Part shown: piece after piece, positions 53,366-62,362 of the stretch
How the letters are laid out: each line of letters begins with the position of its first letter
How positions within the stretch are numbered: position 1 is the stretch's first letter
NCBI RefSeq assembly: GCF_003944765.1
Contig: NZ_RWIU01000002.1
Span: forward strand, 248,001 to 312,000
Direction: 5' to 3'
Source: Hymenobacter perfusus
Lineage (GTDB): Bacteria; Bacteroidota; Bacteroidia; Cytophagales; Hymenobacteraceae
Length of the DNA stretch: 64,000 nt
Program-made: the position numbers and the translations under genes
Notes under the pieces: generated by a model
Database searches by the model: none
What the model saw: the letters and a program-made list of their open reading frames with translations, nothing else
What the model was told of the DNA's origin: nothing

Positions 53366-54601
53366 CTAGGCCGGCAGAGGTTGTGGCTGGCGCTTGATGG
53401 CCGTTTTCAGTAAAGTCCGAAGGGCATCCAGGTCCACCAGCAGGTCGTCGCGCTGCGCCCCCGCCCGTGATGTGCTGGCGTTGGGAGTCTCGCACACCAG
53501 ATAGTGGTGCCCGATGCCCAGGCGGGAAGTGACTTCCAGGTAATCAGCCACCACAAAGCTGGTGGGAAACAACTCAATGAGCTGCGCCCCAACCGGGCTG
53601 ACTACGATGTTGGCCAGCCCGGCCCCCACCGAGGAAACGATAATGCGGGCCTGGGCAAACAGCGCCGTTTTTTCGTCCTGGGAATACGGTGTCAATACAT
53701 GGCTTTCAAACCCGAATTCCTGCAATAGGGCTTCTACCGCCGGCTCGTTGAGAATATGACGCCCCGGCGCGTCGCGTCGGCTGATGTAGATATAGGGGCT
53801 GAACTGACGGGCTACTACGGGTGCTGGAAGCAGAATGCTGCGCAGGAAGTCGCAGGCCCAGTTGGGAGTATGCGTGAGGTTACCCCGCACGCTGGAGGTT
53901 GCCAGCAGAGAGCGGGCGCGCACATGCTGCCGCTCGGTTACATCCAATAGCCGCTCGGGTCCAATGCCCAACGCCCGCATCGTATCCTGCACAAACCGTT
54001 TCGATTTGTCATAGACCAGGAAAAAATCCACGGCATCCAGCAGGCCGGCCGCCTGCACTAGGTGCAGGCGGGGCAGCGAGTCAATCAGCCAGTGGTAGTA
54101 GTTGCCACTGGCCGCGCCGCCGCCCGAAAGCAGGCTGCACACCGTGCCGGGTACATCCAGCGGCTCCTGAAAATAGAGCTGCTGAAAGATGTTGTTTTCC
54201 TGGGGCGGGGTAATGTTCCATTGCTGCCCATTGTACTGAAAAGAGACGTCGCCTACCAGTTTGCCATCGGCGGCTAGTATGGCTACGCTGTTGAAATTGT
54301 CGGCGTACACCCGGCCATCCAGCAACTCTACCACAAAGGCCGGCGGCACCTTTTCCTGGCGGTTGGGTTTGCCGTGCAGCCCTTGGTACACGGTAGCGTG
54401 CTGGTAGAAATCATCAGGAATAGCCAAGTGAGAAATATAGCCGGGCACTACGCCGAAATAGGCGGCCCCGCTGCCTGGCTGCGCCGCTAGTGTCCGGCTG
54501 CTGGCATGCACCCCGGCAGGTCGGTAGTGACTGTGATACGGAACCCACTCGCGGAGTAGCCGGCCCGCTTTGCGCTGGGCCCGCAGAAGAACATCGTGCA
54601 T
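53366..54601 (-). CDS. Glycosyltransferase family 61 protein
   Basis: 411 residues. GT61 features are SGNYYHWLIDSLPRLHLVQ, DFFLVYDKSKRFVQDTMRAL, YIYISRRDAPGRHILNEPA, and IIVSSVGAGLANIVVSPVGA, which corresponds to the GAGLxN motif of the family, followed by LIELFPTSF. Bacterial GT61 proteins occur in capsule and exopolysaccharide clusters. Donor and acceptor are unknown. It lies 35 bp after fcl and 52 bp before the two-domain transferase, which implies one transcript. Confidence 0.88.
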   Translation of the reverse strand: MHDVLLRAQRKAGRLLREWVPYHSHYRPAGVHASSRTLAAQPGSGAAYFGVVPGYISHLAIPDDFYQHATVYQGLHGKPNRQEKVPPAFVVELLDGRVYADNFNSVAILAADGKLVGDVSFQYNGQQWNITPPQENNIFQQLYFQEPLDVPGTVCSLLSGGGAASGNYYHWLIDSLPRLHLVQAAGLLDAVDFFLVYDKSKRFVQDTMRALGIGPERLLDVTERQHVRARSLLATSSVRGNLTHTPNWACDFLRSILLPAPVVARQFSPYIYISRRDAPGRHILNEPAVEALLQEFGFESHVLTPYSQDEKTALFAQARIIVSSVGAGLANIVVSPVGAQLIELFPTSFVVADYLEVTSRLGIGHHYLVCETPNASTSRAGAQRDDLLVDLDALRTLLKTAIKRQPQPLPA

Positions 54602-54636
54602 AGTAACCGGGGCTGGATTGGTAGAAATCAGGTCAT

Positions 54637-55593
54637 TCAGGCAAATTGGGGTTCGGGGCGCTGGGTGGCCTGCTGCCAGTCGGCCGACTGCAGCACGGCC
54701 GTGATGCCCTCGCGCAACCCAATGGAGTGCTGCCAGCCCAGCTTGTGCAGCTTATGCACATCCAGCAGCTTGCGCGGCGTACCGTCGGGCTTGGAGAAGT
54801 CGAACAGGATTTCACCCGCGTAGCCCGTGAGTTCGGCCACTAAGTCGGCCAGTTCCTGAATACTAATGTCGCGGCCGGTGCCAATGTTGACGGGTTCGGC
54901 CTCGTTATAGTGCAGCAGCAGGTGCAGGCAGGCATCGGCCAGATCATCGACGTGCAGAAACTCGCGGCGCGGCGTGCCGGTGCCCCACACCGGCACCCGG
55001 GGCAGGCCTAATGCAACAGCCTCGGAAAACTTGCGTAGCAGGGCCGGCAGCACATGCGAGTTCTGCAGGTCATAGTTGTCGCCGGGGCCGTAGAGGTTGG
55101 TGGGCATGGCCGAGATAAAATTGCAGCCGTACTGACTACGGTAGGCTTCGCAGAGCTTGAGGCCGGCAATTTTGGCAATGGCGTAGGGCTCGTTGGTAGG
55201 TTCCAGCAGGCCGGTCAGCAGGTATTCCTCCTTGATGGGCTGCGGGGCTAGTTTGGGGTAAATGCAGGAGGAGCCCAGAAACAATAGTTTCTTCACTCCG
55301 TGCCGTTGGCTTTCCCGCAGCACGTTGCTCTGAATCATGAGGTTATCGTACAGGAAATCGGCCCGGTACACATTGTTGGCCTGGATGCCGCCCACTTTGG
55401 CGGCGGCCAGCAACACGTAATCGGGGTTTTCCAGCGCGAAGAAATCTTCCACGGCGGCCTGGTCGCGCAGGTCCAGCTCCTGAGAGGTGCGGGTAACGAG
55501 GTTGTGGTAGCCTGCTGCCTTGAGGCGACGCACCAGGGCCGCGCCCACCATGCCCCGGTGGCCGGCCACGTATAGTTTGGCGTTATGTTCCAT
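54637..55593 (-). CDS. fcl: GDP-L-fucose synthase
   Basis: 318 residues from [14 protein letters not shown]; the longer frame to 55674 translates the repeat element. An extended SDR with [42 protein letters not shown], the active-site SSCIYP and the Tyr-x-x-x-Lys in [17 protein letters not shown], then [20 protein letters not shown] and [18 protein letters not shown]. It epimerises and reduces GDP-4-keto-6-deoxymannose to GDP-L-fucose. Together with gmd just upstream it supplies GDP-fucose for the polysaccharide. Confidence 0.96.
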   Translation of the reverse strand: MEHNAKLYVAGHRGMVGAALVRRLKAAGYHNLVTRTSQELDLRDQAAVEDFFALENPDYVLLAAAKVGGIQANNVYRADFLYDNLMIQSNVLRESQRHGVKKLLFLGSSCIYPKLAPQPIKEEYLLTGLLEPTNEPYAIAKIAGLKLCEAYRSQYGCNFISAMPTNLYGPGDNYDLQNSHVLPALLRKFSEAVALGLPRVPVWGTGTPRREFLHVDDLADACLHLLLHYNEAEPVNIGTGRDISIQELADLVAELTGYAGEILFDFSKPDGTPRKLLDVHKLHKLGWQHSIGLREGITAVLQSADWQQATQRPEPQFA

Positions 55594-55724
55594 GAGGAAA
55601 AGTAAGAGTATGTGGGTAGGAGGGTAGGAGGGTAGGAGGGTATGGGGGTAGGGGTATGATAAGGTGTCGGTCAATTACCAGTGCTGACTCCTACCCTCCA
55701 ACCCTCATACCCACTCACCCTATG
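55594..55724. repeat. Intergenic inverted octamer-repeat element, GGGTAGGA subfamily
   Basis: 131 bp spanning the gmd-fcl gap. One arm (about 55612-55655) is tandem GGGTAGGA units; the other (55687-55719) has the complementary CTCCTACCCTCCAACCCTCA type. The plan matches the GTGAA and TTCTA elements, but the unit sequence differs. Confidence 0.75.
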
Positions 55725-56837
55725 CTACTCATCGTGGTACATGATCTGGTGGCCGGCTTCCAGCAGCACGGCGTCGCGGCGGAACAGGCGCAGGTCGGCC
55801 TGCACCATGTCCTGCACCAGGGCCGGCAGGTCGTACTGCGGCTCCCAACCCAGCTCGGTTTTGGCCCGCGTGGGGTCGCCGATAAGCAGCTCTACTTCCG
55901 TGGGGCGGAAATACGCCTTGTCCACCGCTACCACTTCCTGGCCCACGGCCAGCTGAAAATCGGGGTGGTGGCAAGCCACCACGAAGCCGGTTTCCTGCGC
56001 GCCCTGGCCGCTAAAGCCCACCTCAATGCCCAGCTCGGCAAACGCCAGCCGCACAAACTCGCGCACGGTGGTGGTTACGCCGGTGGCCACCACGTAGTCG
56101 CGGGGCTGGTCCTGCTGGAGCATGCGCCACATGGCTTCCACGTAGTCCTTGGCGTGGCCCCAGTCGCGCTTGGCGTCCAGGTTACCCAGGTACAGCTTGT
56201 CCTGCAGGCCCAGGGCAATGCGGGTGGCGGCGCGGGTGATTTTGCGCGTCACGAAGGTTTCGCCGCGCTGGGGGCTTTCGTGATTGAACAGGATGCCGTT
56301 GCAGGCATACATGCCGTAGGCCTCGCGGTAGTTCACCGTAATCCAGAAGCCGTAGAGCTTGGCCACGGCGTAAGGCGAGCGGGGATAGAAGGGCGTGGTT
56401 TCGCGCTGGGGCACTTCCTGCACCAACCCGTACAGCTCGGAGGTGCTGGCCTGATAGATGCGCGTTTTGTGGGTGAGACCCAGAATCCGGATGGCTTCCA
56501 GCAGGCGCAGCGTGCCGATGCCGTCCACGTCGGCCGTGTACTCGGGCGTATCAAACGACACTTTCACGTGCGACATGGCCCCCAGATTGTAAATCTCGTC
56601 GGGCTGTACTTCTTGCACGATGCGGATCAGGTTAGTAGAGTCCGTAAGGTCGCCGTAGTGCAGCTTGAAGCGCACGTTCCGCTCGTGGGGGTCTTGGTAC
56701 AGATGGTCAATCCGCTCGGTGTTGAACATGGACGAACGGCGCTTGATGCCGTGGACTTCGTAGCCCTTGCTCAAGAGTAATTCGGCGAGGTAGGAGCCAT
56801 CCTGGCCCGTGATGCCCGTAATGAGTGCGCGCTTCAT
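55725..56837 (-). CDS. gmd: GDP-mannose 4,6-dehydratase
   Basis: 370 residues. It begins [20 protein letters not shown], with [56 protein letters not shown], the catalytic region STSELYG and [33 protein letters not shown] and [20 protein letters not shown]. It converts GDP-mannose to GDP-4-keto-6-deoxymannose, the fcl substrate. It is the first gene of a minus-strand group after a terminator and an AT-rich promoter region. Confidence 0.97.
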   Translation of the reverse strand: MKRALITGITGQDGSYLAELLLSKGYEVHGIKRRSSMFNTERIDHLYQDPHERNVRFKLHYGDLTDSTNLIRIVQEVQPDEIYNLGAMSHVKVSFDTPEYTADVDGIGTLRLLEAIRILGLTHKTRIYQASTSELYGLVQEVPQRETTPFYPRSPYAVAKLYGFWITVNYREAYGMYACNGILFNHESPQRGETFVTRKITRAATRIALGLQDKLYLGNLDAKRDWGHAKDYVEAMWRMLQQDQPRDYVVATGVTTTVREFVRLAFAELGIEVGFSGQGAQETGFVVACHHPDFQLAVGQEVVAVDKAYFRPTEVELLIGDPTRAKTELGWEPQYDLPALVQDMVQADLRLFRRDAVLLEAGHQIMYHDE

Positions 56838-57000
56838 AGAGGTGAGAATAGAAAGTGAGACAGCAGCATCGGCGCAAACCTGCGCGTAGAACTTTTACGA
56901 CAAATTATTGTATTATAAATTACATATCCAATACATTTTACTGAAATATTTATTTTTAAACTTGAATAATTGAAATAAGAGCTGCTCATAGCGTTGCTGC
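56838..57000 (-). promoter_or_regulatory. AT-rich promoter region of gmd
   Basis: The stretch 56895-56980 is strongly A/T-rich, in contrast to the ~60% G+C around it, and lies between the terminator of the upstream beta-helix gene and the gmd start. It probably holds the promoter; no box was assigned. Confidence 0.45.
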
Positions 57001-57005
57001 CAACG

Positions 57006-57040
57006 CAAAAAGCCAGACTCCGTCAGGAGTCTGGCTTTTG
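57006..57040 (-). terminator. Intrinsic terminator of the large beta-helix protein gene
   Basis: A perfect 14-bp stem, AAAAGCCAGACTCC (57008-57021) with GGAGTCTGGCTTTT (57026-57039), has loop GTCA and T runs on both strands. It lies 41 bp after the stop of the upstream minus-strand gene. Confidence 0.9.
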
Positions 57041-57080
57041 TTGAGCTTTTTGTTGCTGCTCAGATCTGGCAGCTAACGAA

Positions 57081-60000
57081 CTAGCTTAGGCGAGGGGCCA
57101 CGCGCTGGCGCGAAGCCGGTGCCAGCGTGGCAACCAGGGCCGGCCGCAGAACTGCCGCTGCCGAAGCATCACCCGAGGCTGGGTTCAGTACGGCCGCCAT
57201 GGTGGCCGGAGCCGGCTGGAAGGGGTTCAGCGACTGGAAGGCGGTGCTGCCTTTGCTCCATACTTCCACCCCCGAGAGGTTCAGGTCGCCGCCGCTGCCT
57301 ACCAGCTGAATGGTGCCGTTGGTAACGGTTACCGCGTACGGGCCAATCTTCTTCCAGGAGCCGGCCGTGCCGGTATTGTAGTTGCTCAGGGCCGGCTGAC
57401 CGTTTACCGTGATGCTCACCGTCTGGGCCGCATTATCTTCCCAGACGTAGGCATATACGTCGTACGAGCCATTCGGGACGCTGGTCATCGTGACGGTCAG
57501 GTTGCGGCCGTACACCGAAGAGCGGATCATCTGGGCCCGGGCCGTGGTGGTAGCCGGGTTCAGCGTTACACCCTGGTTGGCGAAGGTAGTGCCATTGGTG
57601 GTATAGTTTGCCGCATTGCTGCCCTGCCAGGCGTTACCGTCCAGCGTGGTGGCCGAGCCGTTGAGGTTGATGGCCCGGTAGAACGTGGCCGTTGCAGCCG
57701 CATTTACGGTTACGCTAACGGCGGCAGAGGTGGTAGTAGCTCCGGCGTTATCGGTGGCTTTGGCCGCGAGCGAAACGGTGCCGCTGGCAGTGGGCGTCCA
57801 GCTCAGCTGGTAGGGGGCCGAGGTGTCTTCGCCCAGCTTGGTGGCGCCGTTGAAGAACTCCACTTTGGCCACCGAGCCATCAGCGTCGGCGGCGGTGGCC
57901 GTCAGAGCCAGGGCCGAGTTGACGGTCACGGCGGTGCTGGCGGCGGCCAGGCTCACCGTGGGGGCTTGGTTCTGGGTGGCGGTGTTCGACTTCCAGATTT
58001 CAATGCCTGACAGGTTGGGGTGGCCGCCTGAAGTTACCAGCGTGATGTTGCCATCGGTGACGTTGGCCGTGAACGGCCCCAGGCGGCTCCAATTACCGGC
58101 CGCGCCGGTGTTATAATTGCTCTGCACCGTCTGGCCTTCTACCACGATGCTGGTGGTTTCCGGCGCGTTATCTTCCCAGATGTAGGCGTACACGCTATAC
58201 GTGCCGTTGGTCACGTTACTGATGGTAGCGCCCACGGTGCTGCCCCCCACGGCCGAGGTAATCATACCGGCGCGGGTAGCATCGGCTGTTGGGTTCAGAA
58301 CGGAGGCCGTATTGCTAAAGGCCATACCGGTAATCTGCACGTTGGCAGCGCCGGACGAGGCCTCCCAGGAGCGGCCATCCAGCGTCAGGGCCGGGCCGTT
58401 GATGTTGACGGCCCGGAAGAAGGTGGAGTTAGCCGGGCCCGAGAACGTAGGAGCCGGCGCGGTGTTGGCGGCGTTAACGGTTACGCTGACGGCCGCCGAG
58501 GTAGTGGCAGCGCCGGCATTATCGGTGGCGCGGGCGGTGAGGGCAACGGTACCGGCGGCAGTGGGCGTCCAGCTCAGCTGATAGGGGGCCGAGGTGTCTT
58601 CGCCCAGCTTGGTGGCGCCGTTGAAGAACTCCACTTTGGCCACCGAGCCATCAGCGTCGGCGGCGGTGGCCGTCAGGGCCAGGGCCGAGTTGACGGTCAC
58701 GGCGGTGCTGGCGGCGGCCAGGCTTACCGTGGGGGCCTGGTTGGCGGCCGTAGTGCCGGCCCGCCAGATTTCAATACCCGACAGATTAGCATCACCACCC
58801 GAAGTAGTCAGGGTAATGGTACCATCGGTGACGTTGGCCGTGAACGGCCCCAGGCGGCTCCAGCTGCCGGCCGCGCCACTGTTGTGGTTGCTTTGTACCG
58901 TCTGGCCTTCCAGGGTTACGCTGAACGTAGCGGCGTTATTATCTTCCCATACATACGCATACACCAAGTAGGTGCCATTACTCACGCTCACGTTGGCCGA
59001 CAGCGCGTTGCTGTACACTGATGACCGGATCATGGCCGCGCGGGCAGCGTCGGTAGCGGGGTTCAGGGTAACGCCCTGATTGGCGAACGGCGTACCGTTA
59101 GTCTGGAAGCCCGTAGCAGCGCTGCCGGCTTCCCAGCTCTTACCATCAATGGTAGCAGCTTCGCCATTCACGTTGATAGCTCGTACGAAGACGGCGTTGG
59201 TGGGGTCAATGGGGGCTGGAGCCGGGGTAGGAGCGGGGGTAGGCGTCGGGGCTGGAGCAGGCGTAGTAGTGCCGCCCGAGTTAGTACCACCCGAGCCCAG
59301 CGTAATACCGTTCTGCTGCAGCTTCTGCTGCCACAGCGTCAGCTCATTCTGCTCCGTCTGCAGGGTAATGGGGTTGGGCAGGTGGTTGGTGCCGGTGCAG
59401 GTGGCACAGGCTCCCGAGCTCAGGTCGTGGCGGTTAGCGAAGGGCACGTTGTACCCATTCTTCACAAACCCGATGGTATTGTTTACCGTGCGGTTGTTAT
59501 AGAAAACGTTGCCGGGCTGCTGGTAGGCGTTGAATACCGCAGTAGCCGCGTACGTAGCATTCAGGGGCGTGCCATTCGGCATCAGCGCGCTGGTTACCAT
59601 GCGGTTATCATGGTAGTAGATGTCGTGGCCGGCGGCAATGTTCATGGCCGCGTTGCAGGTCGAAATGAACTGGTTGTTGTACGCCTCAATGAAGGCGGCC
59701 GTAGTAGTCGGCGAAGAGCCATCCCCATCGGTAGTCATGCCCGTACCCGTGAAGGTGTTGCCGTTGGCGGGGTAGGGATAGGCGCCCTGCACGTAGTTAT
59801 CGTGCACCCGAGCCGGGCTCTGCTGCACGCCACCGGAGTTGTAGAAGTTGATGTTGTCTTCTACTAGGCTGTTGTTGGGCTCATTGACCACCTGGTTCCA
59901 GGCAATTTCTATGTTGCCCACGTTGCGCACCTGGTTCAGGCCGCAGAACTGCACGTACTGGCCTCCGCCGTTGCGGTAGCGGCCGTCAATATTCTTGGCC

Positions 60001-60488
60001 TGGTTGAAGCGTACCGTTAGGGTTTGCGAGGCTGAGCCGTCGCCACCCCACTGGTAAGCGGCAATACCGGACGTATGCTCGAAGTAGTTGTTTTCCACCC
60101 GTACTGAGCGGCCGGAGTTGACCTCCAGAAAGCGGCCGTGGCGGCGGTTATCCACGCTCTGCTGCGTGCCGTAGCCTTTGTTGTTGGTAATCACCAGCGT
60201 CGAGCCGCCATTTTTGGCGTCAATCAGGTCGCCGGCACCAACCAGGGTGCAGCCGGTAATGGTAACAGGCTGGGTAGTCTGAATGCGGATACATGGGGTG
60301 TTCGAGTCAGTGCTGCGAAAGTTGCCCGTGTACGTTCCTCCCTGGGTGATGGTGATAGGAGCCGCGTACGTGATGTTGGTTGGAAACTGACCTTGTGCCT
60401 GCATTGAAGAGGGCACCAGATTCAGAAGAGAAAATACTGCCGTCGATAACGACAGGAGGCGAGCACCAGAGCGGTTGCGTTGAGTCAT
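57081..60488 (-). CDS. Secreted right-handed beta-helix protein with three carbohydrate-binding-like and two Ig-like modules
   Basis: 1135 residues from MTQRNRSGAR; an ATG 11 codons upstream (60521) is also open. Signal peptide about 1-31. Residues 35-375 form a parallel beta-helix of the kind seen in polysaccharide lyases and carbohydrate epimerases (repeated N-N-x-F/Y and turn Asn: VRVENNYFEHTSGI, IEIAWNQVVNEPNNS, VHDNYVQGAYPYP). A Pro/Ala/Thr linker (about 408-428) is followed by three malectin/CBM-like modules (AINVNG to LSGIEIW) alternating with two Ig-like domains (SLAAASTAVTVNSALALTAT). No standard type A or B sorting tail is seen at the C-terminus. The N-terminal 375 residues are paralogous to the lipoprotein gene at 61126. 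Its place in the polysaccharide cluster suggests it binds, cuts or modifies the exported polymer. Confidence 0.85.
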   Translation of the reverse strand: MTQRNRSGARLLSLSTAVFSLLNLVPSSMQAQGQFPTNITYAAPITITQGGTYTGNFRSTDSNTPCIRIQTTQPVTITGCTLVGAGDLIDAKNGGSTLVITNNKGYGTQQSVDNRRHGRFLEVNSGRSVRVENNYFEHTSGIAAYQWGGDGSASQTLTVRFNQAKNIDGRYRNGGGQYVQFCGLNQVRNVGNIEIAWNQVVNEPNNSLVEDNINFYNSGGVQQSPARVHDNYVQGAYPYPANGNTFTGTGMTTDGDGSSPTTTAAFIEAYNNQFISTCNAAMNIAAGHDIYYHDNRMVTSALMPNGTPLNATYAATAVFNAYQQPGNVFYNNRTVNNTIGFVKNGYNVPFANRHDLSSGACATCTGTNHLPNPITLQTEQNELTLWQQKLQQNGITLGSGGTNSGGTTTPAPAPTPTPAPTPAPAPIDPTNAVFVRAINVNGEAATIDGKSWEAGSAATGFQTNGTPFANQGVTLNPATDAARAAMIRSSVYSNALSANVSVSNGTYLVYAYVWEDNNAATFSVTLEGQTVQSNHNSGAAGSWSRLGPFTANVTDGTITLTTSGGDANLSGIEIWRAGTTAANQAPTVSLAAASTAVTVNSALALTATAADADGSVAKVEFFNGATKLGEDTSAPYQLSWTPTAAGTVALTARATDNAGAATTSAAVSVTVNAANTAPAPTFSGPANSTFFRAVNINGPALTLDGRSWEASSGAANVQITGMAFSNTASVLNPTADATRAGMITSAVGGSTVGATISNVTNGTYSVYAYIWEDNAPETTSIVVEGQTVQSNYNTGAAGNWSRLGPFTANVTDGNITLVTSGGHPNLSGIEIWKSNTATQNQAPTVSLAAASTAVTVNSALALTATAADADGSVAKVEFFNGATKLGEDTSAPYQLSWTPTASGTVSLAAKATDNAGATTTSAAVSVTVNAAATATFYRAINLNGSATTLDGNAWQGSNAANYTTNGTTFANQGVTLNPATTTARAQMIRSSVYGRNLTVTMTSVPNGSYDVYAYVWEDNAAQTVSITVNGQPALSNYNTGTAGSWKKIGPYAVTVTNGTIQLVGSGGDLNLSGVEVWSKGSTAFQSLNPFQPAPATMAAVLNPASGDASAAAVLRPALVATLAPASRQRVAPRLS
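57790..58741 (-). repeat. Duplicated Ig-like/CBM coding module
   Basis: Two copies of about 181 bp, 57790-57970 and 58561-58741, are almost identical (GTGGGCGTCCAGCTCAGCTG at both starts) and spaced 771 bp (257 codons) apart. They encode the two Ig-like domains. The near identity at the DNA level points to a recent duplication or gene conversion. Confidence 0.85.
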
Positions 60489-61042
60489 CAGGGAAAAATT
60501 TGATCCGAGGCCTTTTTGCATTCTGTGAGCCTTTAAAAGAAAAAAACTATATAGGAATGTTTGTTAAACTACTTCCCAAAAACAATTCGTTCCAAATGGC
60601 CGAATGATTTTTATGCTATTGGTGAAACCTGCCTGCGTTGCCTTTCGGTAAAGCGGTTTGCCGGGTCTGAGAAGCAGCATCCGGCACCTGATGCTGCGGG
60701 TGGCCACTGTGAAGGCCCTCTGTCCCGACGTATACTCGCTTACCTGAAAAGGTGCTTAAATGCTGTGGCAAACCTGCTTATTCTTCCGCACAATCCCATC
60801 TGCAGCCACCAGGGGTTAAGCCTAACCCGCTGAACGTTCGGTTCTCTTTTAGATGCAATCCAAATTCCGCAAACTGGCGTGTATGGACTGTTTCTGAGAA
60901 AACCAGCTCAACCTGTAACTTGTTAAAGTGCTAGATTGATACCTGAGGTTCATTGCAAATGTATAAAATAGATTGAATATGTAAGGCTGATTGATGAGAA
61001 ATGAAATTGTATTATTATTATAAGTAATATACGCTGAAATAA
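60489..61042. other. Intergenic region upstream of the large beta-helix gene
   Basis: 554 bp. No convincing gene is present; short frames lack family resemblance. The part at 60935-61042 is AT-rich. The region must contain the promoter of the large beta-helix gene (minus strand). Confidence 0.5.
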
Positions 61043-61077
61043 AAAAAAGGCTCGTCACTAGTTGACGAGCCTTTTTT
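61043..61077 (-). terminator. Intrinsic terminator of the beta-helix lipoprotein gene
   Basis: A perfect 15-bp stem, AAAAAAGGCTCGTCA (61043-61057) with TGACGAGCCTTTTTT (61063-61077), has loop CTAGT. It lies 49 bp after the stop codon. Confidence 0.92.
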
Positions 61078-61125
61078 GGGCTTTTGCCCAAGGTCAAAAA
61101 ATTACACGTATTGGTAGTCAATTAG

Positions 61126-62331
61126 TTACTGCTGGTTGCTGCGGGTGGCTATGGGTGCTTTCGTTCCTGGGCGTGGCCCTGCCCGAAACCCCCGTGCCAG
61201 CAAACTATTCTGCCAATTAGCCAGCTCCCGGGTTTCCTGGGCCCGCGAAACAGGATTGGGCAGGTGTTGTGTGCCGGTGCAGGCCATGCAGGCATTGGTA
61301 CTCAGGTCGTGACGGTCAGGAAGTGGCGCTTGGCGTCCCCAACTGACGTAGCCAACGGTATTATCGGTTATCCGGTTGGCAAAAAAAACCGTGGTGGGTT
61401 TCTTGTAGGCATTGAAAATGGCCATACCGGCGTAGCTGGCCGGCAAATGGCTGCCATCGGGCAGCAGGCTACTCTGTATGATGCGATTATGGTAGTAGTG
61501 GTTGTGATGGCCGGCCGCGATATTCATGGCCGCGTTACAAGTGCTTACGATGGAGTTTTCGTACGCTTCGACGTAAGCGGTAGTGGTGAGGGCCGAGGAG
61601 GCGTCGCCATCAGTGGTGATGCCGGAGCCGGTAAAATGCGGGGCGGTGGCTGGTACCGGGTAGGCTCCCTGAATGTAGTTGTGATGCACCCGCAACGGGC
61701 GGGCGGCCGTACCGGAGGAGTTATGCAGGTTAATGTTATCCTCCACCATGCTTTGGTTGGGCTCATTGATAACCTGATTCCAGCCGATATCGATACCAGC
61801 CAGCCCGTGCACCTCATTGAGTTGCAGAAAGCTGACTTTCGCGCCGCTGCCGTTACGGAAGCGGCCGTCGATATTGCGGGCTTGGTTAAAGCGCACCACA
61901 ATGGTTTGCTGCGGCGTACCATCGCCCTGCCAACGGTACACCAACAGGCCCGCCGTGTGCTCCAGGTAGTTGTTTTCGGCCAGCAGGCTTACGCCGTCGT
62001 TGATTTCCAGAAAGCGGCCCCGGGCCCGGTTATCAGTAGCCGGCAGCAGGCCCAGGCCCCGGCAGTTGCGCACCGTGAGGCGGGCCCCGCCGTTGGTGGC
62101 GTCAATCAGGCGGCCGGGCCCCCGCAACTCGCAGCCGTCCAGCACCACGGGCTCGGTGGTGGCAATACGGATGCAGGGCTGATCCGGGTCGGTGCTTTCG
62201 TAGCGGCCGGAGTAGGTGCCTCCCTGCCGGATAACCAGCACCCCGTTCTGGCCGGAACTCAGCGTACAGCCAGTTCCGCTCAGTAAAATGCCCAGCACAC
62301 TCAGAAGCTGCAGAAGTGAATAGCCGGGCAT
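61126..62331 (-). CDS. Right-handed beta-helix lipoprotein, paralogue of the large beta-helix protein
   Basis: 401 residues from MPGYSLLQLL; the longer frame overlaps the upstream glycosyltransferase stop. The lipobox LSGTGC puts the lipid Cys at residue 22. The rest follows the N-terminal half of the 57081-60488 product segment by segment: GGTYSGRYESTDPDQPCIRI, RGRFLEINDGVSLLAENNYL, RNIDGRFRNGSGAKV, VINEPNQSMVEDNIN, NYIQGAYPVPA, ITTDGDASS, STCNAAMNIAAGH and DRHDLSTNACMACTGTQHLP. Both keep a C-terminal CxxC-type segment (ACMACTG, ACATCTG). It is probably a membrane-anchored enzyme or binding protein acting on the polysaccharide in the periplasm or outer membrane. No catalytic residue can be assigned. 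Confidence 0.85.
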   Translation of the reverse strand: MPGYSLLQLLSVLGILLSGTGCTLSSGQNGVLVIRQGGTYSGRYESTDPDQPCIRIATTEPVVLDGCELRGPGRLIDATNGGARLTVRNCRGLGLLPATDNRARGRFLEINDGVSLLAENNYLEHTAGLLVYRWQGDGTPQQTIVVRFNQARNIDGRFRNGSGAKVSFLQLNEVHGLAGIDIGWNQVINEPNQSMVEDNINLHNSSGTAARPLRVHHNYIQGAYPVPATAPHFTGSGITTDGDASSALTTTAYVEAYENSIVSTCNAAMNIAAGHHNHYYHNRIIQSSLLPDGSHLPASYAGMAIFNAYKKPTTVFFANRITDNTVGYVSWGRQAPLPDRHDLSTNACMACTGTQHLPNPVSRAQETRELANWQNSLLARGFRAGPRPGTKAPIATRSNQQ

Positions 62332-62362
62332 GAGCAGGAAGGGAAAAAGCCGTAGCGGCTGG

